Assembly (NCBI RefSeq): GCF_002154505.1
Contig: NZ_MUBM01000021.1
Span: 1 to 52,988, forward strand
Reading direction: 5' to 3'
Origin: Streptomyces carpinensis
GTDB lineage: Bacteria; Actinomycetota; Actinomycetes; Streptomycetales; Streptomycetaceae
DNA length: 52,988 nt
Each line of letters begins with the position of its first letter. Position 1 is the stretch's first letter. The translations under genes and the position numbers were made by a program. Positions 1 through 9,676 of this stretch are shown one piece after another. The notes below the pieces were generated by a model, which saw only the letters and a list, made by a program, of their open reading frames with translations, had not been told where the DNA came from and ran no database searches.

Positions 1-467
1 GCCGCGAGGAGGCCGACGCCGACGTGCGCGGCGAGCAGCAGCCAGGCGGTCGCCGGGTCGGCGTGGGCCAGCAGGGCCGCGAGGCGGTCGGTGTCCGTGC
101 CCGTCATGCGGGCCAGCGGTGTGCCGAGGGCCGTGCCGTTGCCGCACAGAACGTCCCAGCCGACCGAGCGCAGCGGCCCGGCGACCGGGCCGCCCGCGGG
201 GCCGTAGCAGACGTGCTGGCCGGTGGTGAAGACGGTGTCGGCGGCCAGCTCCAGCGGGATCAGCAGGGCGGCGATCCGCCCGAAGCCGCGCTCGCGGCCG
301 GCCAGGGCGTAGGCGAGCAGGAACACGGCGACCGCGACGGCGGCCACCGTGTTCAGCGGCAGCGGGACCCGGGACAGCAGCACGTGCGACGCGGTGCTGA
401 GCGTCACGACCACGGCCGTGAACAGCGCCGCGCGTACGGCTCTGAGCTGGGTCCCGGATATGTCCAT
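1..467 (-). CDS. Integral membrane protein, C-terminus outside the window
   Basis: Reads on the minus strand from an ATG at 467 (MDISGTQLRAVRAALF) and runs off the left edge, so about 155 residues are visible. Hydrophobic segments lie at about residues 12-32, 40-58 and 66-78, with another near 140-155, consistent with a multi-pass membrane protein. Two cysteines lie in the loop after the third segment. I do not recognise the family. The start is the first in-frame ATG; it has no good Shine-Dalgarno sequence, so the true start could differ. It is separated by about 70 nt from the DUF2252 gene on the same strand, which could be its upstream operon partner. Confidence 0.6.
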   Translation of the reverse strand, partial: MDISGTQLRAVRAALFTAVVVTLSTASHVLLSRVPLPLNTVAAVAVAVFLLAYALAGRERGFGRIAALLIPLELAADTVFTTGQHVCYGPAGGPVAGPLRSVGWDVLCGNGTALGTPLARMTGTDTDRLAALLAHADPATAWLLLAAHVGVGLLA

Positions 468-536
468 AGCGATTGAAGAGTGTGTCACGTGGGCCGGTAA
501 GGGTCCCTTAAAGGATCCCTGTGTGCGGCCGTCTCG

Positions 537-1883
537 TCACAGACCCGGAATCCGTCCGTTGCGGAACAGGTCCAGGAAGATCTGGTGGTCACTGCGTGCG
601 CGTGCGCCGTAGCCGTGCGCGAAGTCCACGAGCAGCGGTGCGAAGCCCTCCTCGTCGGCCGCGATCGCCGCGTCGATGGCCCGCTCGGTGGAGAACGGCA
701 CCAGGGACTCGCCCGACTGGTCGTCCGCCGCGTGCATGGTCGCCGTGGCCCGGCCGAGGTCGGCGACGACCTGCGCGATCTCCTCGGGGTCGTCGAGGTC
801 GCCCCAGTCCAGGTCGACGGCGTACGGGGACACCTCGGCGACCAGCTGGCCCGAGCCGTCCAGCTCGGTCCAGCCCAGCCACGGGTCCGCGTGCGCCTGC
901 AGGGCGCGCTGGGAGATCACCGTGCGGTGGCCCTCGTGCTCGAAGTAGTCGCGGATCGCCGCGTCCGTGATGTGCCGGGAGACGGCCGGGGTCTGGGCCT
1001 GCTTGATGTAGATCACGACATCGTTCTCCAGGGCGTCGCTGTGGCCCTCGAGGAGGATGTTGTACGACGGCAGGCCCGCCGAGCCGATGCCGATGCCGCG
1101 GCGGCCCACGACGTCCTTCACGCGGTAGGAGTCCGGGCGGGCCAGCGAGGTCTCCGGCAGCGTCTCCAGATAGCCGTCGAAGGCGGCGAGGACCTTGTAG
1201 CGGGTGGCCGCGTCCAGCTCGATGGAGCCGCCGTCGGGCGCGAAGCGGCGCTCGAAGTCACGGATCTCCGTCATGGAGTCCAGCAGCCCGAACCGGGTCA
1301 GCGAGCGGGCGTCACGCAGCGCGTCCAGGAGCGGCCCCTGCGCGGTGTCCAGGGTGAAGGGCGGCACCTCGTCGCTCTTGGCGCCGGTGGCCAGGGCGTG
1401 GACGCGCTCCCGGTAGGCGGCGGCGTAGACCGTCACCAGCTCGGTGATCTGGTCGTCGCTCAGCGCCTTGGCGTACCCCACCAGCGCGATGGACGCGGCG
1501 AAGCGCTTGAGGTCCCAGGTGAAGGGGCCGACGTAGGCCTCGTCGAAGTCGTTGACGTTGAAGACCAGACGGCCGTTCGAATCCATGTACGTGCCGAAGT
1601 TCTCCGCGTGCAGGTCGCCGTGGATCCACACCCGCGAGGTGCGCTCGTCCAGGTACGGCCCGCTGATGCCCCTCCCGCCGCCCCACCCGGCGTTCTCGGC
1701 GTCGAGGTCGTGGTAGAAGAGGCAGGCCGTGCCCCGGTAGAACGCGAAGGCCGAGGCCGCCATCTTCCGGAACTTCACGCGGAACGCGGCCGGGTCGGCG
1801 GCCAGGAGCTCGCCGAAGGCGGTGTCGAAGACGGCGAGGATCTCCTCGCCGCGCTGCTCGTCGCTGAGCTGGGGGACCGACAT
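537..1883 (-). CDS. DUF2252 family protein (kinase-like fold)
   Basis: A 448-residue protein. It carries HGDLHAENFG at residues 88-97 and NDFDEA at 111-116, which resemble the catalytic-loop and metal-binding motifs of aminoglycoside phosphotransferase-like kinases and are typical of DUF2252. The substrate of this family is not known to me. The start is supported by AGGAGG about 11 nt upstream of the ATG. It is divergent from dnaE, with a 276-nt gap that must hold both promoters. No signal peptide or membrane segment is seen, so it is probably cytoplasmic. Confidence 0.85.
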   Translation of the reverse strand: MSVPQLSDEQRGEEILAVFDTAFGELLAADPAAFRVKFRKMAASAFAFYRGTACLFYHDLDAENAGWGGGRGISGPYLDERTSRVWIHGDLHAENFGTYMDSNGRLVFNVNDFDEAYVGPFTWDLKRFAASIALVGYAKALSDDQITELVTVYAAAYRERVHALATGAKSDEVPPFTLDTAQGPLLDALRDARSLTRFGLLDSMTEIRDFERRFAPDGGSIELDAATRYKVLAAFDGYLETLPETSLARPDSYRVKDVVGRRGIGIGSAGLPSYNILLEGHSDALENDVVIYIKQAQTPAVSRHITDAAIRDYFEHEGHRTVISQRALQAHADPWLGWTELDGSGQLVAEVSPYAVDLDWGDLDDPEEIAQVVADLGRATATMHAADDQSGESLVPFSTERAIDAAIAADEEGFAPLLVDFAHGYGARARSDHQIFLDLFRNGRIPGL

Positions 1884-2159
1884 CGCTGGGTGCCTCCTGG
1901 TACAGGTGGTACGAGATGTGTGGACTGATCCTTCGCGGATCCTCCCTCACCCCAACGTCCGGTGGCGCGGTGGAGTGCCCGCGGATTCCGCTCGCACGAA
2001 GGTACGCGGCGCCGGCCTCCGAGTGTCAGTGCCGGGGCATAGACTTCGACGCTGTCCCCCAGACTGTCCGCACCCCGTCGCCGATTGCCCTCCCGTCGCC
2101 CGACCACCACCCCTCAACGAGGCGCTTCGCGCCACCGTATTGATTTTGGAGGCCGAACC

Positions 2160-5100
2160 GTGTCGAAGCCGCCGTTCACGCACCTGCACGTCCACACCCA
2201 GTACTCGCTGCTGGACGGTGCCGCGCGGCTGAAGGACATGTTCGACGCGTGCAACGAGATGGGCATGACGCACATCGCCATGTCCGACCACGGCAACCTC
2301 CACGGGGCGTACGACTTCTTCCACTCCGCGAAGAAGGCCGGAATCACCCCGATCATCGGCATCGAGGCGTATGTCGCCCCCGAGTCCCGGCGCAACAAGC
2401 GCAAGATCCTCTGGGGCCAGCCGCACCAGAAGCGGGACGACATCTCCGGTTCGGGCGGTTACACCCACAAGACGATGTGGGCCGTGAACAGGACCGGCCT
2501 GCACAACCTCTTCCGCCTCTCCTCCGACGCCTACGCCGAGGGCTGGCTGCAGAAGTGGCCCCGGATGGACAAGGAGACCATCTCGCAGTGGTCCGAGGGC
2601 ATCGTCGCCTCCACCGGCTGCCCTTCCGGCGAGGTGCAGACCCGGCTGCGCCTCGGCCACTTCGACGAGGCCCTGAAGGCCGCCGCCGACTACCAGGACA
2701 TCTTCGGCAAGGACCGCTACTTCCTGGAGCTGATGGACCACGGCATCGAGATCGAGCGCCGGGTCCGCGACGGACTGCTGGAGATCGGCAAGAAGCTCGG
2801 CATCCCGCCGCTGGTCACCAACGACTCGCACTACACCTACGCGCACGAGGCGGGCGCGCACGACGCGCTGCTGTGCATCCAGACCGGCAAGAACCTCTCC
2901 GACCCCGACCGCTTCAAGTTCGACGGCACCGGCTACTACCTGAAGTCCACGGACGAGATGTACGCCATCGACTCCTCGGACGCCTGGCAGGAGGGCTGCG
3001 CCAACACGCTCCTGGTGGCCGAGATGGTCGACACCACCGGCATGTTCGAGAAGCGCGACCTCATGCCGAAGTTCGACATCCCCGAGGGCTACACCGAGGT
3101 CACCTGGTTCCAGGAGGAGGTCCGCCGCGGCATGGAGCGCCGCTTCCCGGGCGGCATCCCCGAGGACCGCCAGAAGCAGGCCGAGTACGAGATGGACGTC
3201 ATCATCCAGATGGGGTTCCCGGGCTACTTCCTCGTGGTCGCCGACTTCATCATGTGGGCCAAGAACAACGGCATCGCGGTGGGCCCGGGCCGTGGCTCCG
3301 CGGCCGGCTCGATCGTCGCCTACGCCATGGGCATCACCGACCTCGACCCGATCCCGCACGGCCTGATCTTCGAGCGCTTCCTCAACCCCGAGCGCATCTC
3401 CATGCCCGACGTCGACATCGACTTCGACGAGCGCAGGCGCGTCGAGGTGATCAGGTACGTGACCGAGAAGTACGGCGCCGACAAGGTCGCCATGATCGGC
3501 ACCTACGGCACCATCAAGGCCAAGAACGCGATCAAGGACTCCGCGCGCGTACTCGGCTACCCGTACGCCATGGGCGACCGGATCACCAAGGCCATGCCCG
3601 CCGACGTCCTCGGCAAGGGCATCCCGCTGTCCGGCATCACCGACCCCGCGCACCCCCGCTACTCGGAGGCCGGCGAGGTGCGCGGGATGTACGAGAACGA
3701 GCCGGACGTGAAGAAGGTCATCGACACCGCCCGCGGTGTGGAGGGCCTGGTCCGGCAGATGGGCGTGCACGCGGCCGGCGTGATCATGTCCAGCGAGACC
3801 ATCACCGAGCACGTCCCGGTCTGGGTGAGGCACACCGACGGCGTGACCATCACGCAGTGGGACTACCCGAGCTGCGAGTCGCTCGGCCTGCTGAAGATGG
3901 ACTTCCTCGGCCTGCGCAACCTCACGATCATGGACGACGCCGTGAAGATGGTGAAGTCCAACAAGGGGATCGACATCGATCTCCTCAGCCTCCCGCTGGA
4001 CGACCCCACGACCTTCGACCTCCTCCAGCGCGGCGACACCCTCGGCGTCTTCCAGTTCGACGGCGGCCCCATGCGCTCCCTGCTGCGCCTGATGAAGCCC
4101 GACAACTTCGAGGACATCTCCGCCGTGTCGGCCCTGTACCGGCCGGGCCCGATGGGCATGAACTCCCACACCAACTACGCGCTGCGCAAGAACGGCCAGC
4201 AGGAGATCACGCCGATCCACCCCGAGCTGGAGGAGCCGCTCAAGGAGGTCCTGGACGTCACCTACGGCCTGATCGTCTACCAGGAGCAGGTGCAGAAGGC
4301 CGCCCAGATCATCGCCGGCTACTCGCTCGGCGAGGCCGACATCCTCCGCCGCGTCATGGGCAAGAAGAAGCCCGAGGAACTGGCGAAGAACTTCACCATC
4401 TTCCAGGCCGGCGCCCGCAAGAACGGCTACAGCGACGAGGCCATCCAGGCCCTGTGGGACGTGCTGGTCCCGTTCGCCGGCTACGCCTTCAACAAGGCCC
4501 ACTCGGCCGCGTACGGCCTGGTGTCGTACTGGACCGCCTACCTGAAGGCCAACCACCCCGCCGAGTACATGGCCGCCCTGCTGACCTCCGTCAAGGACGA
4601 CAAGGACAAGTCGGCGATCTACCTCAACGAGTGCCGCCGCATGGGCATCCGGGTGCTCCCGCCGAACGTCAACGAGTCCGAGTCGAACTTCGCCGCCCAG
4701 GGCGACGACGTGATCCTCTTCGGCCTCTCCGCCGTGCGCAACGTCGGCACCAACGTCGTCGAGTCGATCATCAAGTGCCGCAAGGCCAAGGGGAAGTACG
4801 CATCCTTCCCCGACTACCTCGACAAGGTCGAGGCCGTGGTCTGCAACAAGCGCACCACGGAGTCGCTGATCAAGGCCGGCGCCTTCGACACCATGGGGCA
4901 CACCCGCAAGGGCCTCACCGCGCAGTACGAGCCGATGATCGACAACGTGGTCTCGGTCAAGCGCAAGGAGGCCGAGGGCCAGTTCGACCTCTTCGGCGGG
5001 ATGGGCGAGGAGACCAGCAGCGAGCCCGGCTTCGGACTCGACGTGGAGTTCTCCCCCGACGAGTGGGACAAGACCTACCTGCTCGCCCAGGAGCGGGAGA

Positions 5101-5699
5101 TGCTCGGCCTGTACGTCTCCGACCACCCGCTGTTCGGCCTGGAGCACGTGCTCGCCGACAAGGCCGACGCCGGCATCTCGCAGCTCACCGGCGGCGAGCA
5201 CGCCGACGGCGCGGTCGTCACCATCGGCGGCATCATCTCCGGTCTGCAGCGCAAGATGACCAAGCAGGGCAACGCCTGGGCGATCGCCACCGTCGAGGAC
5301 CTGGCCGGCTCCATCGAGTGCATGTTCTTCCCGGCGACCTATCAGCTGGTCTCCACCCAACTCGTCGAGGACGCCGTCGTCTTCGTCAAGGGCCGCCTCG
5401 ACAAGCGCGAGGACGTGCCGCGCCTGGTCGCGATGGAGCTGATGGTCCCCGACCTGTCCAACGCGGGCGCCAACGCGCCGGTGGTCCTCACCATCCCCGC
5501 CCTCAAGGTCACGCCGCCGATGGTCAGCCGCCTCGGCGAGATCCTCAGCCACCACAAGGGCGACAGCGAGGTGCGGATCAAGCTCCAGGGCCCGCGCAAG
5601 ACGACGGTGCTGCGCCTGGACCGGCACCGGGTGAAGCCCGACCCCGCCCTCTTCGGCGACCTGAAGGTCCTGCTCGGCCCGTCCTGTCTGGCCGGCTGA
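2160..5699 (+). CDS. dnaE: DNA polymerase III alpha subunit (DnaE1)
   Basis: This is the catalytic subunit of the replicative polymerase, 1179 residues long. It starts with a PHP domain (HLHVHTQYSLLDG near residue 8, SDHGNLHG near 42). The polymerase core has GPGRGSAAGS near residue 375 and PDVDIDFDERR near 415, which holds two of the catalytic aspartates. An OB-fold lies near 1020-1055 (VTIGGIISGLQRKMTKQG). I chose the GTG at 2160 because GGAGG lies 7 nt upstream and the protein then begins MSKPPFTHLHVHTQ, the usual family start. An ATG-type extension from 2085 has no ribosome site and adds non-conserved residues. It ends at a strong hairpin (5781-5813). Confidence 0.97.
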   Translation: MSKPPFTHLHVHTQYSLLDGAARLKDMFDACNEMGMTHIAMSDHGNLHGAYDFFHSAKKAGITPIIGIEAYVAPESRRNKRKILWGQPHQKRDDISGSGGYTHKTMWAVNRTGLHNLFRLSSDAYAEGWLQKWPRMDKETISQWSEGIVASTGCPSGEVQTRLRLGHFDEALKAAADYQDIFGKDRYFLELMDHGIEIERRVRDGLLEIGKKLGIPPLVTNDSHYTYAHEAGAHDALLCIQTGKNLSDPDRFKFDGTGYYLKSTDEMYAIDSSDAWQEGCANTLLVAEMVDTTGMFEKRDLMPKFDIPEGYTEVTWFQEEVRRGMERRFPGGIPEDRQKQAEYEMDVIIQMGFPGYFLVVADFIMWAKNNGIAVGPGRGSAAGSIVAYAMGITDLDPIPHGLIFERFLNPERISMPDVDIDFDERRRVEVIRYVTEKYGADKVAMIGTYGTIKAKNAIKDSARVLGYPYAMGDRITKAMPADVLGKGIPLSGITDPAHPRYSEAGEVRGMYENEPDVKKVIDTARGVEGLVRQMGVHAAGVIMSSETITEHVPVWVRHTDGVTITQWDYPSCESLGLLKMDFLGLRNLTIMDDAVKMVKSNKGIDIDLLSLPLDDPTTFDLLQRGDTLGVFQFDGGPMRSLLRLMKPDNFEDISAVSALYRPGPMGMNSHTNYALRKNGQQEITPIHPELEEPLKEVLDVTYGLIVYQEQVQKAAQIIAGYSLGEADILRRVMGKKKPEELAKNFTIFQAGARKNGYSDEAIQALWDVLVPFAGYAFNKAHSAAYGLVSYWTAYLKANHPAEYMAALLTSVKDDKDKSAIYLNECRRMGIRVLPPNVNESESNFAAQGDDVILFGLSAVRNVGTNVVESIIKCRKAKGKYASFPDYLDKVEAVVCNKRTTESLIKAGAFDTMGHTRKGLTAQYEPMIDNVVSVKRKEAEGQFDLFGGMGEETSSEPGFGLDVEFSPDEWDKTYLLAQEREMLGLYVSDHPLFGLEHVLADKADAGISQLTGGEHADGAVVTIGGIISGLQRKMTKQGNAWAIATVEDLAGSIECMFFPATYQLVSTQLVEDAVVFVKGRLDKREDVPRLVAMELMVPDLSNAGANAPVVLTIPALKVTPPMVSRLGEILSHHKGDSEVRIKLQGPRKTTVLRLDRHRVKPDPALFGDLKVLLGPSCLAG

Positions 5700-5780
5700 G
5701 GTGTGACAAACGGCGGTCACTGATGCCTGAGTGAGCAAAGGGGCTGCAGCGCCCCGGAGGCGGACCGAGCCACAAAAACG

Positions 5781-5813
5781 AGGGGCGTGCCCGTGCGCAT
5801 CGGGCGCGCCCCT
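5781..5813. terminator. Hairpin terminator between dnaE and the small minus-strand gene
   Basis: A 13-bp inverted repeat (AGGGGCGTGCCCG / CGGGCGCGCCCCT, one G-T mismatch) with a 7-nt loop lies between two convergent genes. Its position suits a terminator serving both strands. Confidence 0.75.
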
Positions 5814-5860
5814 CTTCGCTACCAGGTTCAGGGCTCAGTCAACGGCCCGTGCACCGGGCC

Positions 5861-6034
5861 TCAGTTGTGGCCGAAGCGCTTCTGACGCCCCTTGCGGGAC
5901 ATGTCCGTCGGATTGACCTGCGGGGCGTGGTGCTCGGGCTGCGACTCCGTCACGGAGTGCTCCGTCTCCCGCGGGCCGTTCGCGGCCACGGACGCCTTCT
6001 GTCGGCTGCGGTCCTGCTTACGGTTCTTGGCCAT
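5861..6034 (-). CDS. Small basic hydrophilic protein, 57 residues
   Basis: This short gene reads from an ATG at 6034 with a perfect AGGAGG about 10 nt upstream. The product begins MAKNRKQDRSRQKASV and ends DMSRKGRQKRFGHN. It is strongly charged: lysine and arginine rich at both ends, acidic and polar in the middle, with no hydrophobic segment. The basic ends suggest nucleic acid or ribosome contact, but that is inference. Similar short hydrophilic proteins are conserved next to dnaE in Streptomyces as I recall. Function unknown. It is convergent with dnaE. Confidence 0.8.
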   Translation of the reverse strand: MAKNRKQDRSRQKASVAANGPRETEHSVTESQPEHHAPQVNPTDMSRKGRQKRFGHN

Positions 6035-6085
6035 GGTGATCAGCCTCCTGTGGGGGATCTAGGGGCCAGGGCCGGGACCAGATTC

Positions 6086-6128
6086 ACATACGCCGACAAT
6101 GAACGCATGTCGGATAATTACCGTATGT
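6086..6128. repeat. Nested inverted repeat upstream of the NYN gene
   Basis: ACATACG (6086-6092) pairs with CGTATGT (6122-6128). Directly inside it CCGACA (6093-6098) pairs with TGTCGG (6108-6113) around a 9-nt loop; one side has an extra 8 nt. It is unusually AT-rich for the window and lies between two divergent genes, so it may be an operator or promoter region. Confidence 0.45.
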
Positions 6129-6284
6129 AACAAGGCTCATCGGACCACGAGCCCTCGAAACGCCACGCCGAAGATCGAGTTCGGGCCGTTAACCCCGGCG
6201 AGGTCGGGCAGACTCGAACCAAGCCCGAAGCAAACCCCGAACCATCAAGCCCGAAGCAACCTCCCCGGAAAGAGGGTGGATCGC

Positions 6285-7496
6285 GTGGACCGCTGCATCG
6301 TCCTGGTGGACGCCGGGTATCTGCTGGGGGCCGCCGCGAGCCTCCTGGCCGGGGAGCCGTCGCGGTCCCGGATCACCGTCGACCACACCGCGCTCATCCA
6401 CGGTCTGCGCGAACAGGCCGAGTCCGACACCGAGCGCCCCCTGCTGCGCATCTACTGGTTCGACGGCGCGCCCGACCGCGTCCCGCAGCCCGAACACCGC
6501 AGACTCCGTGTGATGCCCCGGGTCACCGTCCGGCTCGGCGCCCTGACCCGCAGCGACGGACGCTGGGCGCAGAAGGGCGTGGACGCCGCCATGCACGCCG
6601 AACTGACCGAGCTGGCCCGCAACCGCGCCTGTTCCGACGTCGTACTCGTCACCGGCGACGGCGACCTGCTGCCCGGCATGATGGCCGCCAAGGAGCACGG
6701 CGTGGCCGTCCATCTGTGGGCCGTGCAGGCCGCCGACGGCGACTACAACCAGTCCGAGGACCTGGTCGCCGAGGCCGACGAGCGGCGCGTGCTGGACCGT
6801 ACGTGGATCACCAAGGCGGTGCGGGCCAAGGAACTCGGCGGCATCTGCGCGCCGCCGCCCGCGCCCCGCCCCGAGATCGCCGCGATCCTGTCCGCGCCGC
6901 CCGAGTCCTCCCTCTCCGCGACCGCCGAGCGCCCCGCCGAGGAGCGCCCGCACCCGGCCGCCGCGGCAGCCCGGGGCGGGGTCGAGGAGCGGATGCCCGC
7001 CAAGGGCGTCCCCACCCCCAAGGACCTCGCCGCCCTGCGTGCCCCCGGCGCCCACGCCGCCCAGCACCCCACCACCGCGACCCTGCGCTGGTCCTCCGAC
7101 AAGGGCTGGGTCGACCGCCCCGGCGTCGCCGCCGAGCCCCCCGAGGCCGCCTCCATGCCGACCCTCGCCCAGCTGACCACGGCCGAGCAGCGGTGGGCGG
7201 ACCGGGAGGAGGACATCACGACCGTCGGGGGCGACCCGTACGAGGTCGGGCAGGTCTTCGCCCGGCGCTGGGTGGAGCGGCTGGGCGACCCCACCCAGTT
7301 GCAGAGGTTGTCGTCGATGTACCCGCGCGTCCCGCACCGCATCGACGGCGAGCTGCTGCGCTACGCCGTCCGGTTCGGGCTGCTCGCGCACAAGGACGAC
7401 CAGATCGACGAGCACGACCGGTACGCCATCCGGGCCGGCTTCTGGCGGGAGATCGACGTGCGCACGGGCGCCGAGCACTCCCCGGCGGGCGACTGA
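6285..7496 (+). CDS. NYN domain (PIN-like nuclease) protein
   Basis: A 403-residue protein. The N-terminal half is a NYN/DUF88 PIN-like domain: MDRCIVLVDAGYLLG at the start, KGVDAAMHAEL near residue 98, and VLVTGDGDLLPGMMAAKEHG near 120-140. The conserved aspartates fit a metal-dependent RNase-type active site. A proline/alanine-rich linker (about 190-320) leads to a conserved helical C-terminal domain. I chose the GTG at 6285 because AGAGGG lies just upstream and it places VDAGYLL at the usual distance from the start. In the family such proteins act on RNA, but the target here is unknown. No membrane segment is visible. Confidence 0.88.
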   Translation: MDRCIVLVDAGYLLGAAASLLAGEPSRSRITVDHTALIHGLREQAESDTERPLLRIYWFDGAPDRVPQPEHRRLRVMPRVTVRLGALTRSDGRWAQKGVDAAMHAELTELARNRACSDVVLVTGDGDLLPGMMAAKEHGVAVHLWAVQAADGDYNQSEDLVAEADERRVLDRTWITKAVRAKELGGICAPPPAPRPEIAAILSAPPESSLSATAERPAEERPHPAAAAARGGVEERMPAKGVPTPKDLAALRAPGAHAAQHPTTATLRWSSDKGWVDRPGVAAEPPEAASMPTLAQLTTAEQRWADREEDITTVGGDPYEVGQVFARRWVERLGDPTQLQRLSSMYPRVPHRIDGELLRYAVRFGLLAHKDDQIDEHDRYAIRAGFWREIDVRTGAEHSPAGD

Positions 7497-7646
7497 GCCC
7501 CGAACGAGGGCGGACGAGGCCGCGAGGGCGGACGGGGTCCGGACAGGGGCGGATGCGGTTGGCCGTCCCGACGGGCGGCCGGGAAGAGCCGGGAGAGGTC
7601 GCCCCAAGGACGAGTAAAGCCCACGGACCCCGTACTCTCGTCCTTT

Positions 7647-8666
7647 GTGAGTACGCGCGCGGGACAGGCACTTCGACACGGAGACGACGTCGTGTGCGCG
7701 GTGCGCGGACTGACCAAGACCTACCCGGCGGCCCGCGGCCGGCGCGGCGCTCCCGCCACGCCCGAGGTACGGGCCACCGACGACGTCGAGCTCGACGTCC
7801 GGCGCGGCGAGATCTTCGGGCTGCTCGGCCCGAACGGCGCCGGCAAGTCCACCCTCGTCAGGCAGCTCACCGGGCTGATGCGACCCGACCGCGGCACCGT
7901 CGAGATCCTCGGCCACGACATCGTGGCGCACCCCGAGCGGGCCGCGCGGATCCTCGCCTATCTCGGGCAGGAGTCCAGCGCCCTCGACGAGCTGACCGTC
8001 TCGCTGGCCGCCGAGACCACCGGACGGCTGCGCGGCCTGGACGTCCGGCGGGCGCGGGCCGAGCGGGACGCCGTCCTCGACGAGCTGGGCCTCGCGCCGA
8101 TCGCCGACCGCCCGCTGAAGAAGCTCTCCGGCGGCCAGCGGCGGCTCGCCTGCTTCGCCGCCGCGCTGGTCGGCGATCGACCCCTGCTCGTCCTGGACGA
8201 GCCGACCACCGGCATGGACCCCGTGGCCCGGCGAGCGGTGTGGTCCGCCGTGGACCGGCGGCGCGCCGAGCGCGGCACCACGGTCCTGCTGGTCACCCAC
8301 AACGTCATCGAGGCCGAGACCGTCCTCGACCGGGTCGCCGTCCTCGACCGGGGCCGGGTCATCGCCTGCGACACCCCGGCCGGCCTCAAGGAGCGCGTCT
8401 CCGGTGAGGTGCGGGTCGAGCTGGTGTGGCGGGAGAGGGCGCCGCTGGAGGTGGCGGAGATCGCCGCGCTGCGGGAACGGGCGGTGGAGTCCGGGCGCCG
8501 CTGGACGCTGCGGCTCGCCCCCGAGGAGGCCCGAGCCGCCGTCGCCACCGTCACCGGCGGTGCCGCCTTCGCCGCCCTGGACGACTTCACCCTCGCCACG
8601 CCCAGCCTGGAGGATGTGTACCTGGCGCTGGGCGGCGCGGCCCGGCAGGGACTGGTGAAGGCGTGA
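7647..8666 (+). CDS. ABC transporter ATP-binding protein
   Basis: A 339-residue ATPase of the ABC-2/DrrA-like exporter type. Walker A (GPNGAGKST) is near residue 63, the signature LSGGQRR near 160, Walker B (LLVLDEPTTGMDP) near 180, and the switch histidine in LLVTHN near 215. The C-terminal 80 residues form the extra domain common in this subfamily. The GTG start has no ribosome site; TACTCT lies 8 nt upstream, which suits a leaderless transcript. It works with the permease encoded just downstream. The substrate cannot be told from the sequence; relatives export drugs, lipids or polysaccharides. Confidence 0.92.
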   Translation: MSTRAGQALRHGDDVVCAVRGLTKTYPAARGRRGAPATPEVRATDDVELDVRRGEIFGLLGPNGAGKSTLVRQLTGLMRPDRGTVEILGHDIVAHPERAARILAYLGQESSALDELTVSLAAETTGRLRGLDVRRARAERDAVLDELGLAPIADRPLKKLSGGQRRLACFAAALVGDRPLLVLDEPTTGMDPVARRAVWSAVDRRRAERGTTVLLVTHNVIEAETVLDRVAVLDRGRVIACDTPAGLKERVSGEVRVELVWRERAPLEVAEIAALRERAVESGRRWTLRLAPEEARAAVATVTGGAAFAALDDFTLATPSLEDVYLALGGAARQGLVKA

Positions 8667-8814
8667 ACGGCGCGTGGAGCGGCCCCGGCGGGCACGACGG
8701 AGGCGGTGACGCTGTGGGCGTACGGGCCGCAGACGGTGAGTGGGTGAGCGTGCGGACCGGCGTGTCCGTACGGTCCGTGGGGCAGTACGCCGTAGCGAAG
8801 AGGAGCAGTTCGAC

Positions 8815-9642
8815 GTGAGTGTCGTACCCGCCGACGTGCTGGCCGGCGCGACGGCCGTGCAGGAACGCGGCGCCGGTCGGACGGCGGCCGCCGAGCTCGG
8901 GCCGCGGGCACGGCTGTGGCCGTCCCTCGCGGCCGTGTACCGGGCGCAGCTGTCCCGGGCGCGGGTGGCGCGGATCCCGCTGCTGTTCGTGGCGACCTTC
9001 CAGTCCGTCGGCATCATGATCATGATGCGGGGCGTGGTCGGCGGCGGCGGCGAGGCCCGGTCCGTGGTGGCCGGCGCGTCGATCGTCGTCGTCGCCTACG
9101 TCGCCCTGAACCTGCTCGCCCAGTACTTCGGCCAGCTGCGGGCCAGCGGCGGGCTCGACCACTACGCGACGCTGCCGGTGCCGCCGGCGGCCGTGGTGCT
9201 GGGCGCGGCGGCCGCGTACGCGTCCTTCACGGTGCCGGGGACCCTGGTCACCGCGGTCTTCGGCTGCGTGCTGTTCGGGCTGCCGCTGGGCAACCTGTGG
9301 GTGCTGGTGGCGGTGATCCCGCTCGCCGGCGCCGCGCTCTCCGGGCTGGGCGCCGCCTGCGGACTGCTCGCCCCACGGCCGGAACATGCGACCCTGCTCG
9401 GTCAGTTGGGCATGTCGGCGGCCCTGCTGCTGGGCGTGCTGCCGCCCGACCACATGCCGGGAGTGGTACGGCTCGCCCGCGATCTGCTGCCGTCGACGTA
9501 CGGCGTGGAGGCCTACGCGCGCACCTTCGCCCCCCGGCCCGACTGGGCGTTCGTGGGCATCGACATGGCGGTGTGCGCCGGGGTCGGGGTGGTCTCGCTG
9601 GCCGTGGCCACCTGGGCGTACCGCCGGGCCGCCGTCCGATGA
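8815..9642 (+). CDS. ABC-2 type transporter permease
   Basis: A 275-residue membrane protein with about six hydrophobic segments (near residues 45-65, 85-107, 120-150, 160-185, 195-210 and 245-270), the layout of an ABC-2 permease. I chose the GTG at 8815 because GAGGAG precedes it at good spacing and gives MSVVPADVLAGA. The frame stays open further upstream, but without a ribosome site. A 148-nt gap separates it from the ATPase gene, longer than usual for such a pair. It should form the membrane channel of the exporter. Confidence 0.88.
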   Translation: MSVVPADVLAGATAVQERGAGRTAAAELGPRARLWPSLAAVYRAQLSRARVARIPLLFVATFQSVGIMIMMRGVVGGGGEARSVVAGASIVVVAYVALNLLAQYFGQLRASGGLDHYATLPVPPAAVVLGAAAAYASFTVPGTLVTAVFGCVLFGLPLGNLWVLVAVIPLAGAALSGLGAACGLLAPRPEHATLLGQLGMSAALLLGVLPPDHMPGVVRLARDLLPSTYGVEAYARTFAPRPDWAFVGIDMAVCAGVGVVSLAVATWAYRRAAVR

Positions 9643-9676
9643 CGCGGCTGACAGACTCACCTGGCACGATGACAGG

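Noticed and set aside
2085..2159. An N-terminal extension of DnaE
   Set aside because: The added 25 residues are not DnaE-like and no ribosome site precedes them, whereas GTG 2160 has a good one.
1947..5738. A 1263-codon open frame opposite dnaE
   Set aside because: High GC content keeps antisense frames of real genes open. Its composition (rich in His, Val, Gly, Arg, Asp) is typical of such shadows, and dnaE has clear motifs.
6189..9023. A 944-codon minus-strand frame across the NYN and ABC genes
   Set aside because: It spans several plus-strand genes with clear domains and shows no domain itself.
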